From contig JAAUSP010000001.1 in assembly GCA_012032575.1 (NCBI GenBank), positions 1 through 64,000 of the forward strand: a stretch of 64,000 nt of DNA, read 5' to 3'. This stretch comes from Anaerolineales bacterium. Lineage in GTDB: Bacteria; Chloroflexota; Anaerolineae; 4572-78; J111. The notes under the pieces were generated by a model, which saw nothing but the letters and a program-made list of their open reading frames with translations, searched no databases and was not told where the DNA came from. The position numbers and the translations under genes are program-made. Shown in pieces: positions 8,660-18,320 of this stretch (position 1 is the first letter of the stretch; every line of letters starts with the position of its first letter).

Positions 8660-9643
8660 CTACCCCAGCAGATGGCGGGCAAAAACATCAAACTCGCTGA
8701 CACTTTTGTGGGGTAACGGAACCAGCACGACGGTATTGGCTCCGGCTTCGACCAGCCGGTGAATGGCCTGAACACAGGCTTCGGGCGTGCCGACAATCGC
8801 CAATTTATCAAGCCACGCCTCCGGCATCTCGGCTTCCAACCGCTGTTTACCCCCGGCCCGCAACGCCTCGACTTGAGGCAGGATACCCAAAGGGGTCAGG
8901 TACAGCTCAATTTTTTCGGCCATAATGGCCGAGGCTACCAGCGGACGTACCTGCCGGTAGGCAGCGGCAGCATCCGTGTCTACGCAGGTCCAGGCAAAAA
9001 CGGTGAGGCGATGCGGGCTGTTTCGGCCTGCTTCCTGCTGGCCGGTCCTGATTTGTGTCCGTGCCCAGGCCACATATTCTGGGGCGGCATATTCGGCCAG
9101 GATGGTCCCGTCGGCTACCCGGCCCGACAGCGCCAGCGATTTGGCTCCCCTGACCCCCAGCGAGATGGGCGGGGGTTGCTGCGGCGGATGGACCAGTTCG
9201 GCCCGGTCAAGCTGCACTTCCGTTCCTTCAAACGATACAGTTTCGCCGGCCAGCAGGCGGCGCACCGTAACCACCACTTCCTCCAGCGCCTTGAGTTGAG
9301 AGGCAGGAAAAGCCCCAATCTGGCGCATCCATCCCGCAACCCCGTGACCAACCCCCGGCAGAAACCGTCCGGGGTAAAGCCGGGCCAGGGTGGCAATTTC
9401 CATAGCGGTAAAAACGGGATTGCGAACCACTGCCGGCATAATTCCCAACCCTACGCTGATGGAGCCGGTACAGGCCAGCGCTGTTGCGGCGCTGGCAATA
9501 CCGCTGGTGTAGAAACAATCCTCGACGACCCACAGTTCATCAAAACCGGCCTCTTCGACCCGGCGGGCGAAGTCGGGCAGATGTTCGGGCGCATGTTCGC
9601 GTCTGAACATCACCCCCAGGTTAAAATTGCGTCCAGTCTTCAT
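8660..9643 (-). CDS. LLM-class flavin-dependent oxidoreductase
   Basis: A 327-residue bacterial-luciferase-like TIM-barrel protein. The N-terminal FNLGVMFRREHAPEHLPDFARRVEEAGFDELWVVED and the segment LARLYPGRFLPGVGHGVAGWM are typical of the Mer/F420-dependent branch. Such enzymes use FMN or F420 in hydride transfer or monooxygenation. The substrate cannot be inferred. It is transcribed in the same direction as the response regulator, with a 241-bp gap that shows no gene. It is divergent from the histidine kinase. Confidence 0.88.
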   Translation of the reverse strand: MKTGRNFNLGVMFRREHAPEHLPDFARRVEEAGFDELWVVEDCFYTSGIASAATALACTGSISVGLGIMPAVVRNPVFTAMEIATLARLYPGRFLPGVGHGVAGWMRQIGAFPASQLKALEEVVVTVRRLLAGETVSFEGTEVQLDRAELVHPPQQPPPISLGVRGAKSLALSGRVADGTILAEYAAPEYVAWARTQIRTGQQEAGRNSPHRLTVFAWTCVDTDAAAAYRQVRPLVASAIMAEKIELYLTPLGILPQVEALRAGGKQRLEAEMPEAWLDKLAIVGTPEACVQAIHRLVEAGANTVVLVPLPHKSVSEFDVFARHLLG

Positions 9644-9909
9644 TTTAGATTCGTCCTTTCATTTATGGATAAACTCAGGCTGAGGTCCAAATCCGCTCCA
9701 ATTTTATCAGTCTGTGGTATACTTAACAAACAGACCAGCCCAACAAAAGTGATTTTGGAGCAAGATTTTTGATTCAATTTTTTTGCAAATCGAATAAAAA
9801 TTGTAATATTTCGAATATAAATTCAAACCATTTACACACTTTTTTGTGTTACAATAAAATCACTTGAGACCTTAAATTTATAAACCAGGCAGCTTGGGGG
9901 ATTCATTTT
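9644..9909. other. AT-rich divergent intergenic region
   Basis: This stretch separates the LLM oxidoreductase from the histidine kinase. It is markedly AT-rich from about 9770 to 9890, in contrast to the flanking GC-rich genes. It must hold the promoters for both directions. No clear repeat or RNA gene is seen. Confidence 0.5.
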
Positions 9910-9960
9910 ATGCCAGGGCGTAGGCCGATTAAAGGAAGACCTCTTGTTGCGCCAGGATAA
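9910..9960 (+). CDS. Possible 16-residue leader peptide upstream of the histidine kinase
   Basis: ATG 9910 opens a 16-codon frame (MPGRRPIKGRPLVAPG) preceded by a GGGGG stretch. It ends in TAA whose last base is the first base of the kinase ATG (TAATG at 9958-9962). The geometry suggests translational coupling. It could also be chance, and the kinase may start at ATG 9969. Confidence 0.3.
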   Translation: MPGRRPIKGRPLVAPG

Positions 9961-11492
9961 TGGGACCAATGAAAAATCAACTTCAGGAACAATCCCAACG
10001 ATGGGAGGACAAGGACTATAAGCGACTCTTGGAGTCCGTCACCGACTATATTTATACCGTGAAAGTTGAAGCCGGACAGGTCACTGCGACCTACCATGGC
10101 CCGGCTTCAATCCAGATCACGGGGTATGCTCCGCAGGAGTATGAAGCCTGTCCAGAGCTTTGGTTCGAGATGGTCCACCCGGAGGATCGGCCGGCGGTAT
10201 TGGGGCAAGCCGCTCAGGCCCTGGCCGGTACTGCTGCTCCGCCGCTGGAGCATCGGATTGTTCATAAAGAGGGATCCATTCGCTGGATCAGAAATACGGC
10301 AGTCCTGCGCTACGACGAACAGGGTATCTTTATGGGGTATGATGGAGTCATCGTTGATATTACTGAACGGAAGCAAGCGGAGGAAGAACTACGCCGGAGC
10401 GAGACCCGGCACAGGGCGCTGCTAACGGCCATCCCGGATTTGATCTTCCGCATCACCGGTGATGGTCAACTCCTCGATTATCATCGCGGTAACCACTGGC
10501 GCGACGCCCTGCCCGCCGATATCTTCTACCCGGGTCAAAATGTGCAAGAGGTGCTGCCGCCTGATATTGCCCATCTTATTCTGGGCGGTGTTGAAAAAGC
10601 ATTGCAGACAGGTGTGCCCCAGGAATTTGAATATCGGCTAAGCCAGCCCCAAAATATCCAGGATTATGAAACGCGGCTGGTGGTCAGCGGTCCCGGCGAA
10701 GTATTGGGTATTGTTCGAGACATTACCCAGCAGAAACGGATGGAAGAGCAGGCGATACAGGCTGAACGGCTGGCCGCCCTGGGCCGGTTATCAGCCGCCC
10801 TGACCCATGAGATCAATCATCCCCTGCAATTGATCCAGTCGTATCTGGAGCTGATGCTTGATTTTTCGCTGGAGCCGGATGAAGAAAAGGAGCTTACCCA
10901 AGTCATGCGCCGCGAGGTGGAGCGTCTTAACGAGACAACCCGGCGTATCCTCGATTTTGCCCGGCCCCACCCGCTCCAGCGCCGCCGCATTTTTGTAACC
11001 GATTTGGTGCAGGAAGTGTTGGCTTTAACCCGCAAGCAGCTTCAACAAAGTAAAATTGCGGTGACAACCGATTTTGCTGAAGTACCCCTGGTGTTGGCCG
11101 CCCCCGATCAACTGACCCAGGTATTTCTGAATATGGTCATCAATGCTATCGAGGCCATCCCAACCGAGGGCAAACTGCACCTGTCGGTTTACTCGAAAGA
11201 GGATCAAGTAATGATTTCATTTGTAAACAATGGCCCGCCTATTCCGTCAGAAGTTCTGCCCCACATCTTTGAACCCTTTTTTACCACCAAAGCTCAGGGC
11301 AGTGGGCTGGGGTTGTGGGTTAGCTACAACTTGATCCAGCAGCATGGTGGCTCCTTAATTGCCACAAATTTGAGTGACGAACAGGGTGTTGAATTCACCA
11401 TCGCTTTACCCATTGCCGCCCCCCTTGAACCCCAAAATAAAGATTGGGCTACCACAGATTATCTGCTCGAAGTAGACCTGACCCCGGCCTGA
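9960..11492 (+). CDS. PAS-domain sensor histidine kinase
   Basis: A 510-residue soluble sensor kinase with no membrane segment. PAS domain 1 spans about residues 22-137, with the PAC ending DGVIVDITERKQAEEEL. PAS domain 2 spans about 147-260, ending GIVRDITQQKRMEEQ. The dimerisation and phosphotransfer domain has H283 in LTHEINHPLQLIQSY. The ATPase domain shows the N box MVINAIEAI, a G1-like FVNNGPPIP and the G2 box GSGLGLWVSYNLIQQHGG. It senses an internal signal, autophosphorylates, and passes the phosphate to a response regulator, possibly the one at 7777-8418. The RpiR regulator gene follows 115 bp downstream. Confidence 0.92.
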   Translation: MGPMKNQLQEQSQRWEDKDYKRLLESVTDYIYTVKVEAGQVTATYHGPASIQITGYAPQEYEACPELWFEMVHPEDRPAVLGQAAQALAGTAAPPLEHRIVHKEGSIRWIRNTAVLRYDEQGIFMGYDGVIVDITERKQAEEELRRSETRHRALLTAIPDLIFRITGDGQLLDYHRGNHWRDALPADIFYPGQNVQEVLPPDIAHLILGGVEKALQTGVPQEFEYRLSQPQNIQDYETRLVVSGPGEVLGIVRDITQQKRMEEQAIQAERLAALGRLSAALTHEINHPLQLIQSYLELMLDFSLEPDEEKELTQVMRREVERLNETTRRILDFARPHPLQRRRIFVTDLVQEVLALTRKQLQQSKIAVTTDFAEVPLVLAAPDQLTQVFLNMVINAIEAIPTEGKLHLSVYSKEDQVMISFVNNGPPIPSEVLPHIFEPFFTTKAQGSGLGLWVSYNLIQQHGGSLIATNLSDEQGVEFTIALPIAAPLEPQNKDWATTDYLLEVDLTPA

Positions 11493-11607
11493 AAGAGTCC
11501 CGCGCCAGTTTGATGCTAATTTGACAATGAGAATGGTCTGGGTTATGATGTGGCAATATTACCTTATAACCCATAAGGAAGTTGTACCACCACAAAGGAT
11601 GTGATGC

Positions 11608-12474
11608 GTGCAATCTGCGGACCACTCATCGAATATTTGGATTAATTCACTCACCCGGATTCGGGCAAAATTACCTGCGTTAGCCGCGGCAGAAGCTCGC
11701 GTGGCTAATTGGGTTATGCAGCAGCCGGAGAAGGTGATGGCCCTCTCGATGGCGCAGGTGGCTCAAACATGCGGGGTGAGCGATACAACAGTGCTGCGGT
11801 TTTGCCGAAACACCGGCTTCCAGGGTTATATTGACCTCAAGCTATCCATCGCGCGCGATCTTACCAGTCCCACCCAGGTGATTCTCAACGACATTACCGA
11901 AGACGACCCTCCGGCAGTTGTGGCCCGCAAAGTCTTCATGTCAAATATCCAGGCGTTGTATGACACCCTCGAAATTCTGGATGAGCAGGCCCTGATCCAG
12001 GCGATTGCCCTGTTACAAAATGCCCGGCACATCCTGATTGTGGGGGTCGGCACTTCAGCCCCTGTGGTGCAAAGCATGTATAACATGCTGATGCGTCTGG
12101 ACCTTAATTGCAAAGCCCAAACCGACTCCTATTTACAACTTATGGAAGTGGCGTTGCTGGGGCCAGGCGATGTCGTCGTGGGGATTTCCCAATCCGGCAG
12201 TTCCAAAGACCCTGTTTACACCTTAAAACAAGCCCAGGCTAACAGCGCGTCCACCATCTGTATTACCGGCAATGCCCAATCGCCTATCACCCAATATGCC
12301 GATGTTACCCTGCTGAGTGTGGCCCGCGAAGCCCGGATCGAGGGGATTGCCTCCCGGCTGGCCCAGATGAGCATTGCCGATGCGCTCTATGTGACCGTAG
12401 CTTTGAATAAAATTGATAGCGCTGTCCAGCATGAAAAACTGATTTGGGACGCTTTACTGCCCAAAATGTTTTAG
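11608..12474 (+). CDS. MurR/RpiR-family transcriptional regulator
   Basis: A 288-residue regulator. The N-terminal HTH_6 domain (residues about 15-90) includes VANWVMQQPEKVMALSMAQVAQTCGVSDTTVLRFCRNTGF. The C-terminal SIS sugar-phosphate-binding domain (about 125-260) has ILIVGVGTSAPVVQSM and VVGISQSGSSKD. It starts at GTG 11608. RpiR proteins bind phosphosugars and regulate adjacent sugar genes. It leads directly into the MtnA-like, MtnK-like, DhaKL and ABC transporter genes, so it is the best candidate for the local regulator of that block. Confidence 0.92.
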   Translation: MQSADHSSNIWINSLTRIRAKLPALAAAEARVANWVMQQPEKVMALSMAQVAQTCGVSDTTVLRFCRNTGFQGYIDLKLSIARDLTSPTQVILNDITEDDPPAVVARKVFMSNIQALYDTLEILDEQALIQAIALLQNARHILIVGVGTSAPVVQSMYNMLMRLDLNCKAQTDSYLQLMEVALLGPGDVVVGISQSGSSKDPVYTLKQAQANSASTICITGNAQSPITQYADVTLLSVAREARIEGIASRLAQMSIADALYVTVALNKIDSAVQHEKLIWDALLPKMF

Positions 12475-12508
12475 CGATCCACAGTTTCTTTGAGGCCGAC
12501 AAAAAACA

Positions 12509-13633
12509 ATGAACGTTCACGGAAAACATTATCGTACCATCTGGCTGCACCCCAACAACCCTACTATTGTACAGATCATTGAGCAACGCCAACTCCCTTA
12601 CCACCTCGTTATCGAAGACCTGACCACCGTTGAGGAAGTAGCGGTGGCTATTAAGGATATGCACATCCGAGGCGCTGGTTTAATCGGCGCGACTGCCGGA
12701 TATGGCATGTATCTGGCGGCTTTAACCGCTTCCCGGTCATCTCAAGAAACCTTTATGACCGAGGTGAAACTCGCCGGCGACAGGTTGAAGAGCACCCGTC
12801 CCACCGCAGTCAACCTGGAATGGGCAGTCAACCGCCAACTGGCGGCCATCGAGCAGGCCGGGCCGGATATCGAGGCAATGATCGAGGCCGCTTTGCAAAT
12901 GGCTCAGACCATTGCCGACGAGGATGCGGAGTACTGCCGCCGCCTGGGCGAACACGGCAAAGCGCTTATTGAGGAGATCAGTGTTAAAAAAGGGGGCGAG
13001 CCGGTCAATGTGCTCACCCACTGCAACGCCGGCTGGCTGGCCTTTGTTGATTACGGATCGGCCACAGCGCCTATCTACGCCGCGCACGATGCCGGGATAG
13101 CGGCCCACGTTTGGGTGGATGAAACCCGCCCGCGCAATCAAGGCGCTCGCCTGACCGCCTGGGAACTGGGCCAGCATGGGGTTCCGCATACAGTCATCCC
13201 TGATAATGTCGGCGGGCACCTGATGCAGCACGGTCTGGTAGATTTGGTGATTGTCGGCACCGACCGCACCCTGTACACTGGCGATGTAGCCAACAAAATC
13301 GGCACCTATCTCAAGGCGCTGGCGGCGCGGGATAATGGCGTTCCTTTTTATGTTGCTTTGCCCTCCTCCACGTTTGACTGGGAAAAACGGGATGGTGTGC
13401 GCGAAATCCCGATTGAGCAGCGGGGGGGAACCGAGGTTAAATATATCGAGGGCCTCTATCAGGATGAGATTGTCGAGGTTCTGCTGACCCCCGCCGACAG
13501 CCCGACCGCTAATTATGCTTTTGATGTGACCCCGGCCCGGTTGGTGACCGGCCTGATTACCGAACGGGGAATCTGCCCGGCAACCGAAGAAGGTATTCTG
13601 GGTCTGTTTCCTGAAAAACGAAAAAACATATAG
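12509..13633 (+). CDS. mtnA: S-methyl-5-thioribose-1-phosphate isomerase-like protein (MtnA family)
   Basis: A 374-residue MtnA/eIF2B-alpha-fold aldose-1-phosphate isomerase. The substrate-binding motif MHIRGAGLIGATAGYGM is present. So are STRPTAVNLEWAVNR, the catalytic Cys172 in THCNAG, and the catalytic Asp252 in VGTDRT. The 80-residue spacing between them equals that of the Bacillus enzyme. MtnA converts 5-methylthioribose 1-phosphate to the ribulose 1-phosphate form, and relatives act on 5-deoxyribose 1-phosphate. The MtnK-like kinase 11 bp downstream supports this reaction pair. Because the rest of the block concerns sugar import and triose kinases, a pentose-like sugar other than methylthioribose is also possible. 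Confidence 0.88.
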   Translation: MNVHGKHYRTIWLHPNNPTIVQIIEQRQLPYHLVIEDLTTVEEVAVAIKDMHIRGAGLIGATAGYGMYLAALTASRSSQETFMTEVKLAGDRLKSTRPTAVNLEWAVNRQLAAIEQAGPDIEAMIEAALQMAQTIADEDAEYCRRLGEHGKALIEEISVKKGGEPVNVLTHCNAGWLAFVDYGSATAPIYAAHDAGIAAHVWVDETRPRNQGARLTAWELGQHGVPHTVIPDNVGGHLMQHGLVDLVIVGTDRTLYTGDVANKIGTYLKALAARDNGVPFYVALPSSTFDWEKRDGVREIPIEQRGGTEVKYIEGLYQDEIVEVLLTPADSPTANYAFDVTPARLVTGLITERGICPATEEGILGLFPEKRKNI

Positions 13634-13644
13634 GAAATGAGTTT

Positions 13645-14905
13645 ATGGCCTACCGTCCTTTAGACGAATCCAGTGTTGTTTCCTACATTAAAGAACGCCA
13701 GCCCCTGGCCCAGGTTTTTTCCAGCTTTGACCGGCTCACGGTCAGCGAGGTTGGCGATGGTAATCTGAACCTGGTTTTTATCGTTCAGAATGAAGCCAGC
13801 CCGGCGGAGTCGGTCATTCTCAAGCAGGCGCTGCCTTTTCTGCGGGTCGCCGGCGATTCATGGCCGCTAACCCGTGAGCGGATGCGCTACGAAACCCAGT
13901 CGCTGCTTAAATACAATGAATTGGCCCCCGGACTGGCCCCGGAGGTCTATGATTTTGACCCGGAGATGTCGCTGGTGGTGATGGAGCATCTCCGCAGCCA
14001 CGAAATTATGCGCAAAGGCCTGGTGGCCCGCAAACATTATCCTTATTTTGCCGACCATATCTCGACTTTTTTGGTCAATGTCCTGTTCTTTACCTCCGAT
14101 TTGTATTTGACCGGCCCGGAAAAAAGCAGCTCCAGGCCACTTTTGTCAACGAACATTTGCGTAAATTGCAGGAAGATTTTGTTTACACCAATCCTTATAT
14201 GGAATCGAAGGAGAACAACTGGAATCCTTTGATTGATGACGCGGTTCAGGCTGTCCGGGCCGATGCGACCTTAAAGATCGCTATGGCCGAGATGAAAGAA
14301 GCCTACATGACCCACGGCGAGGCGCTGATCCACGCCGACCTGCACACCGGCTCCATTATGTTGAACAGCGAAGATACCCGCGTCATTGATCCTGAGTTTG
14401 CCTTTTTGGCCCGATGGCTTACGACATCGGGGCTATCCTGCAAAATATCGTCCTGAATTACCTGTCCCATTACGGCCACACCCCCGATCGGGCCGAACGA
14501 GAAGCTTATCAAACTTATCTGTTGGATTTGATCCGCGACATCTGGCAGCAGTTTGCCCGCAAATTCGATGAAACCTGGGCCAATAACAACCGGGGCGAGC
14601 TTGTCCTGGAGAAATATTGGGACTTCCCCGGCGGCCAGAAGGCCTTTGCCGAATATCGCCGGCGTTATCTCCAGCGGCTTCTGCACGAAACGGCCGGACA
14701 TGGGGGCGTAAAGTTTTTGCGCCGCATGATGGGCATTGTCAGCGTATGGGATTTGACCAGCATCGCCGATCCGGGCAAGCGGGCCGTAGCCGAACGGTTG
14801 GCGATTCGGATTGGCCGGCGCTGGGTGCTGGAACGCACCTCAATCTCAAGTATCAACGATCTGATTGGGATCGTTTTGGAAGAAACCAAAGGTGTTTCTG
14901 TTTGA
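13645..14905 (+). CDS. mtnK: S-methyl-5-thioribose kinase-like protein (MtnK), two apparent frameshifts
   Basis: A protein-kinase-fold sugar kinase of about 420 residues starting at ATG 13645. The ATP-binding start VGDGNLNLVFIV, the catalytic loop HADLHTGSIM and the metal-binding DPEFAF are typical of MtnK. The frame breaks near 14123-14128, where an A is missing from an A-run (the next part reads FVNEHLRKLQEDFVYTNPY). It breaks again near 14405, where a T is missing from a T-run (next part GPMAYDIGAILQNIV). Restoring both bases gives one continuous kinase ending at 14905. It phosphorylates the C1 hydroxyl of methylthioribose or an analogue, feeding the MtnA-like isomerase upstream. Confidence 0.85.
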
Positions 14906-15052
14906 ACACCTGCTGCGCCTTAATTCATACTCAGCGAATCAAAATTTGAGGAGCCAGCATCCTCAGATGCGGCTCTGTTCGGCATCTGACGCGCAGCGTG
15001 CCTTACTCCTCGAAAATTGGATATACTGATACTCTAAAAAAGGAGAACCCTG

Positions 15053-16050
15053 ATGAAAAAGATTATCAACAGCCCGGCAGATTTTGTGCCGGAAATGCTT
15101 GATGGCTTGGTTAAAGCCCATCCCACTCAATTGGCTTACGCCGAAGATATTCATTGTATCGTTCGGGCTGACTCGCCGGTGCAGGGAAAAGTAGCCCTGG
15201 CGACGGGCGGCGGCTCCGGCCATCTGCCGGTGTTCCTGGGCTATGTAGGCCAGGGTATGCTCGACGGCTGCGCCGTAGGCGATGTCTTTGCTTCCCCCAG
15301 TTCCGATCAAATGCTGGCTGTAACGCAGCGGATTCACGGGGGGGCCGGTGTGGTTTATATTTACGGCAACTACGGCGGCGATGTGATGAATTTTGATATG
15401 GCTGCCGAAATGGCCGATATGGAAGGCATCACCGTCAAACCGTGCTGGTCAAAGACGATGTCGCCTCTGCTCCACCCGCCGAAGCGGATCGCCGCCGGGG
15501 TGTGGCCGGCATGGTTTTTGCCTTCAAAGCGGCCGGAGCCAAAGCCGATAAAGGCGGCTCGGTGGATGAAGTGGCCGCCATTGCCGAAAAAGCGCTGGCC
15601 AATATCCGCACCATGGGCGTGGCCCTGTCGCCCTGCACGGTGCCGCTGGCCGGCAAGCCGACCTTCACCATCGGCGAGGATGAAATGGAAATCGGCATGG
15701 GCATTCACGGCGAGCCGGGTATGAAACGGGAAAAACTTCAACCCGCCGATCAGATTGCCGAGCGCATGACCGTCGCCATTTTGGATGACTTGCAGCCCCA
15801 AGGCGGCGACCGCCTGGCGGTGATGGTCAACGGCCTGGGCGCGACTCCTCCCGAAGAGCTTTATGTGATTTACCGTAAAGTCCATGAAATCCTGACCGGG
15901 CGCGGCTTAACCATCCACCGGGCTTATATCGGCGAATACGCTACCTCGATGGAAATGGCCGGAGCCTCGCTGACCTTCTTCCGCCTGGATGACGAACTGG
16001 CCGAACTGCTGGATCATCCGGCCAACACACCTTTTTTCAAACAGGTGTAA
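15053..16050 (+). CDS. dhaK: Dihydroxyacetone kinase subunit DhaK, one apparent frameshift
   Basis: A DhaK-type kinase subunit of about 333 residues. The N-terminal [33 protein letters not shown] and the HDAG-type substrate region GMGIHGEPG are clear. The His there covalently binds the ketone substrate in known DhaK. A single A is missing near 15438 (TCAAACCG), shifting the frame, and the protein then continues as [19 protein letters not shown]. It pairs with DhaL downstream. No DhaM phosphotransferase partner lies nearby, so the phosphate source (ATP or another donor) is open. Substrates of this family include dihydroxyacetone and tetruloses such as erythrulose. Confidence 0.88.
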
Positions 16051-16059
16051 CTGCTCAGG

Positions 16060-16093
16060 TATGTCATTTCGACCGAAGGGAGAAATCCCTAAT
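16060..16093 (+). repeat. Half copy of a dispersed intergenic repeat (ATGTCATTTCGACCGAAGGG)
   Basis: This stretch matches the left arm of the large palindrome at 18206-18290 over about 30 bases (GTCATTTCGACCGAAGGGAGAAATC). Only one arm is present, so it cannot form the hairpin. It lies between dhaK and dhaL. Confidence 0.7.
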
Positions 16094-16111
16094 ACCGAGA
16101 GGTTTCAAGCT

Positions 16112-16741
16112 ATGACAGATGAACTAATCACAGGAGCAACGGTTGTGGCCGCGCTGACCGGAGCCGCCAACACCTTGAAAGCGCAGAGCGACTATTTAAC
16201 CGCGCTCGATCAGGCCATGGGCGATGGCGATACCGGCATTACCCTGTCCAAAGTAGCCGACGGGGTGCTGGCCTATCTCCAGGCCAACCCCATTTCCGAT
16301 ATTGGTAAGTTTCTGGGGGCGGCTGGCATGGCCGCTAACAAAGCTGCCCCTTCGACAATGGGCACGCTGCTGGCTACCGCCCTGATGCGCGCGGGCAAAG
16401 AAGTTGTAGGTAAAACCGAAATCTCCCGCCAGGATGTGGCCGCTATGTTCAAGGCCGCCGACCTGGGGATGCAGGAACGCGGCAAGGCCAAGCCCGGCGA
16501 CAAAACCATCATTGATGCTTTGCACCCGGCGTATGAAGCTTTTGCTGCCGCCATTGAACAGGGCGCTTCCCTGGCCGAAGCCGGGGCCAAAGCATTGGCC
16601 GCCGCCGAAGCGGGCCGCGACAGCGTGACCCCGCTGCGCAGCAAAATCGGCCGGGCCAGTTGGGTGGGCGAACGCACCGAGGGTCAGGTTGACCCCGGCT
16701 GCGAGGCGTTGGTAGTAATGCTGAAAGCGGTGATTTCATAG
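16112..16741 (+). CDS. dhaL: Dihydroxyacetone kinase subunit DhaL
   Basis: A 209-residue DhaL nucleotide-binding subunit. The Mg-ADP aspartates lie in [21 protein letters not shown]. The conserved segments [16 protein letters not shown] and the C-terminal [17 protein letters not shown] are also present. The frame is open upstream to 15989, but ATG 16112 matches the family start. DhaK holds the substrate and DhaL transfers the phosphoryl group. It closes the RpiR-MtnA-MtnK-DhaK-DhaL block and is followed by hairpins before the ABC transporter genes. Confidence 0.92.
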   Translation: MTDELITGATVVAALTGAANTLKAQSDYLTALDQAMGDGDTGITLSKVADGVLAYLQANPISDIGKFLGAAGMAANKAAPSTMGTLLATALMRAGKEVVGKTEISRQDVAAMFKAADLGMQERGKAKPGDKTIIDALHPAYEAFAAAIEQGASLAEAGAKALAAAEAGRDSVTPLRSKIGRASWVGERTEGQVDPGCEALVVMLKAVIS

Positions 16742-16778
16742 CTGGCGCACGCTGCCAATAATGAATAAGGTAGTACGC

Positions 16779-16817
16779 CCTTCGGCGCATACCGCGCCGG
16801 GTACGGTGCCCGAAGGG
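16779..16817. repeat. Imperfect GC-rich hairpin after dhaL
   Basis: CCCTTCGGCGCATACCG pairs imperfectly with CGGTGCCCGAAGGG across a short loop. It lies 38 bp after the dhaL stop and may be a terminator or a REP-like element. No T-run follows. Confidence 0.55.
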
Positions 16818-16850
16818 GTGAGGTAACAGAGTCGCAGGGACATATCACCC

Positions 16851-16879
16851 CTGTCTGCTGTCTACCGTCTGCTGTCTAC
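16851..16879 (+). repeat. Direct heptamer array (CTGTCTG/CTGTCTA)
   Basis: Four degenerate heptamers CTGTCTG, CTGTCTA, CCGTCTG and CTGTCTA lie head to tail. Unlike the other arrays there is no inverted arm. It sits in the 245-bp gap before the substrate-binding protein gene. Confidence 0.7.
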
Positions 16880-16986
16880 TTTTACAAAGGAGGTAAATTA
16901 AAGCAAACCGGATAGCAAAACCAATTAAAAATAGTTTATGCTTAACTTTAAAGTAGAAATATCTCAGAGTAGAAGAGGATAAAACC

Positions 16987-18088
16987 ATGAAAAAGTATTT
17001 GTCAATTTTATTGATTGCCTTGTTGGTGGTTATTGTGGCAGGCTGCGGTGCTCAACCAGCGGCTCCTGCCGAAAAGCCGGCTGAAGAGCCAAAGGCCGAA
17101 GCCCCCGCTGCCACCGAAGAACCGGCCGCTGAAGCTCCCGCTGCTACCGAAGAAGCGGCTGCCGAAGCCCCTGCTGCCGAAGGCGACCTGACCTTTGTAA
17201 CCGTAGTGAAAATTGCCGGGATCAACTGGTTCAACCGCATGGAAGAAGGCGTGGTCAAATGGGGTAAAGATAACGGCGTCAATGCCACCCTGGTTGGCCC
17301 GGCCGAAGCCGATGCCGCCCAGCAGATTCCGATCATCGAAGATTTGATTGCTCAGGGTGTGGACGCGCTGTGTATTATCCCGATGGACCCAACCCAGCTC
17401 GATCCGGTGCTGAAAAAGGCTATGGATGCCGGTATCGTCGTCGTGACCCACGAAGCTTCAAACCAGGGGAATATGGATTACGATATTGAAGCCTTCGATA
17501 ATAAGGCCTTCGGGGCCGGCTTGATGGATCGCCTGGCCGCCGAAATGGGTGAAGAGGGCGAGTATGCCGTGTTTGTGGGCAGCCTCGGCTCCCAAACCCA
17601 CAACGAGTGGGCAGATGGCGGCATTGAGCAGCAGCAGAAAGCTATCCCAACATGAAAATGGTCGGCGACAAGAACGAAAGCTTCGACGACGCCGAAGTGG
17701 CTTACCAGAAAGCTAAAGAAATCCTGGCCGCTATCCCAACATCAAGGGCTTCCAGGGCAGTGCCTCCACCGACGTGGCCGGTATTGGCCGCGCTATTGAG
17801 GAAGCCGGCCTGCAGGATGAAGTCGCGGTGGTTGGCACCAGCCTACCCTCGATTGCCGGCGATTTGCTCTTTAGCGGCGCGATTGACGCCATTGGCTTCT
17901 GGGACCCGGCGGTGGCCGGCGCGGCCTGCAATCAAATGGCCCTGATGAAGATCAAGGGCGAAGAAGTGGGTGTCGGCGCAGACCTGGGCATTGACGGCTA
18001 CAAAAAGCTGATCGGTGAGGGCAAAGTCCTCTACGGTGCTGCTGCCGTCTATGTTGACGAGACCAACGCCAAGGATTATCCGTTCTAA
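16987..18088 (+). CDS. Sugar ABC transporter substrate-binding lipoprotein, two apparent frameshifts
   Basis: A periplasmic-binding-protein type 1 lipoprotein of about 367 residues. The N-terminal signal peptide ends in a lipobox (VIVAGC). A linker of repeated Ala/Pro/Glu (about residues 20-65) follows, then the ribose-binding-like fold starting [20 protein letters not shown]. Two frame changes occur at identical GCTATCCCAACAT contexts (about 17643 and 17733). In each, a C seems to be lost from GCCTATCCC, and restoring it gives AYPN twice. It resembles the RhaS/LsrB-like branch that binds monosaccharides. With the ATPase and two permeases downstream it forms a complete importer. Confidence 0.88.
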
Positions 18089-18110
18089 GCATGCGTCTTT
18101 GCTAGTATCG

Positions 18111-18161
18111 CGTGTTGCGTGTTGCGTGTTCCGTTGAGGGGCTTACGCAACACGCAGCACG
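18111..18161. repeat. GTGTTGC heptamer hairpin
   Basis: CGTGTTGCGTGTTGCGTGTT pairs with ACGCAACACGCAGCACG across a short loop, directly after the binding-protein stop. It uses the same heptamer as the element at 3321-3384. It may limit transcription into the ATPase gene. Confidence 0.8.
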
Positions 18162-18205
18162 TATCTTAAAATTATGCAATTATATATAATCGGTAACTCC
18201 TCAGC

Positions 18206-18290
18206 CATGTCATTTCGACCGAAGGGAGAAATCTCCGAGGCCGAGGTAGCGCGATAGAGATTTCTCGGCCTCCGGCCTCGAAATGACATG
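18206..18290. repeat. Long palindrome of the GTCATTTCGACCGAAGG family
   Basis: The outer arms CATGTCATTTCGA and TCGAAATGACATG are perfect complements. The inner arms GAGAAATCTC and GAGATTTCTC also pair, giving an extended hairpin of 85 nt. A half copy occurs at 16060-16093, so this is a dispersed repeat. It ends 30 bp before the ATPase start. Confidence 0.88.
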
Positions 18291-18320
18291 CAAACTAGGT
18301 AAAGCTCAAATATCATCGCT

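Noticed and set aside
8759..9772. Long plus-strand open frame opposite the LLM oxidoreductase (337 codons)
   Set aside because: It lies antisense to a well-conserved gene, has no recognisable motif, and its composition reflects GC-rich codon positions of the opposite strand.
12509..14905. Complete methionine salvage operon
   Set aside because: MtnA and MtnK are present, but MtnB, MtnX/MtnC and MtnD are not found in the window, and the RuBisCO-like gene is 11 kb away among sugar genes.
15053..16741. PTS-type dihydroxyacetone kinase operon
   Set aside because: No DhaM, EI or HPr gene is seen nearby, so PEP dependence cannot be claimed.
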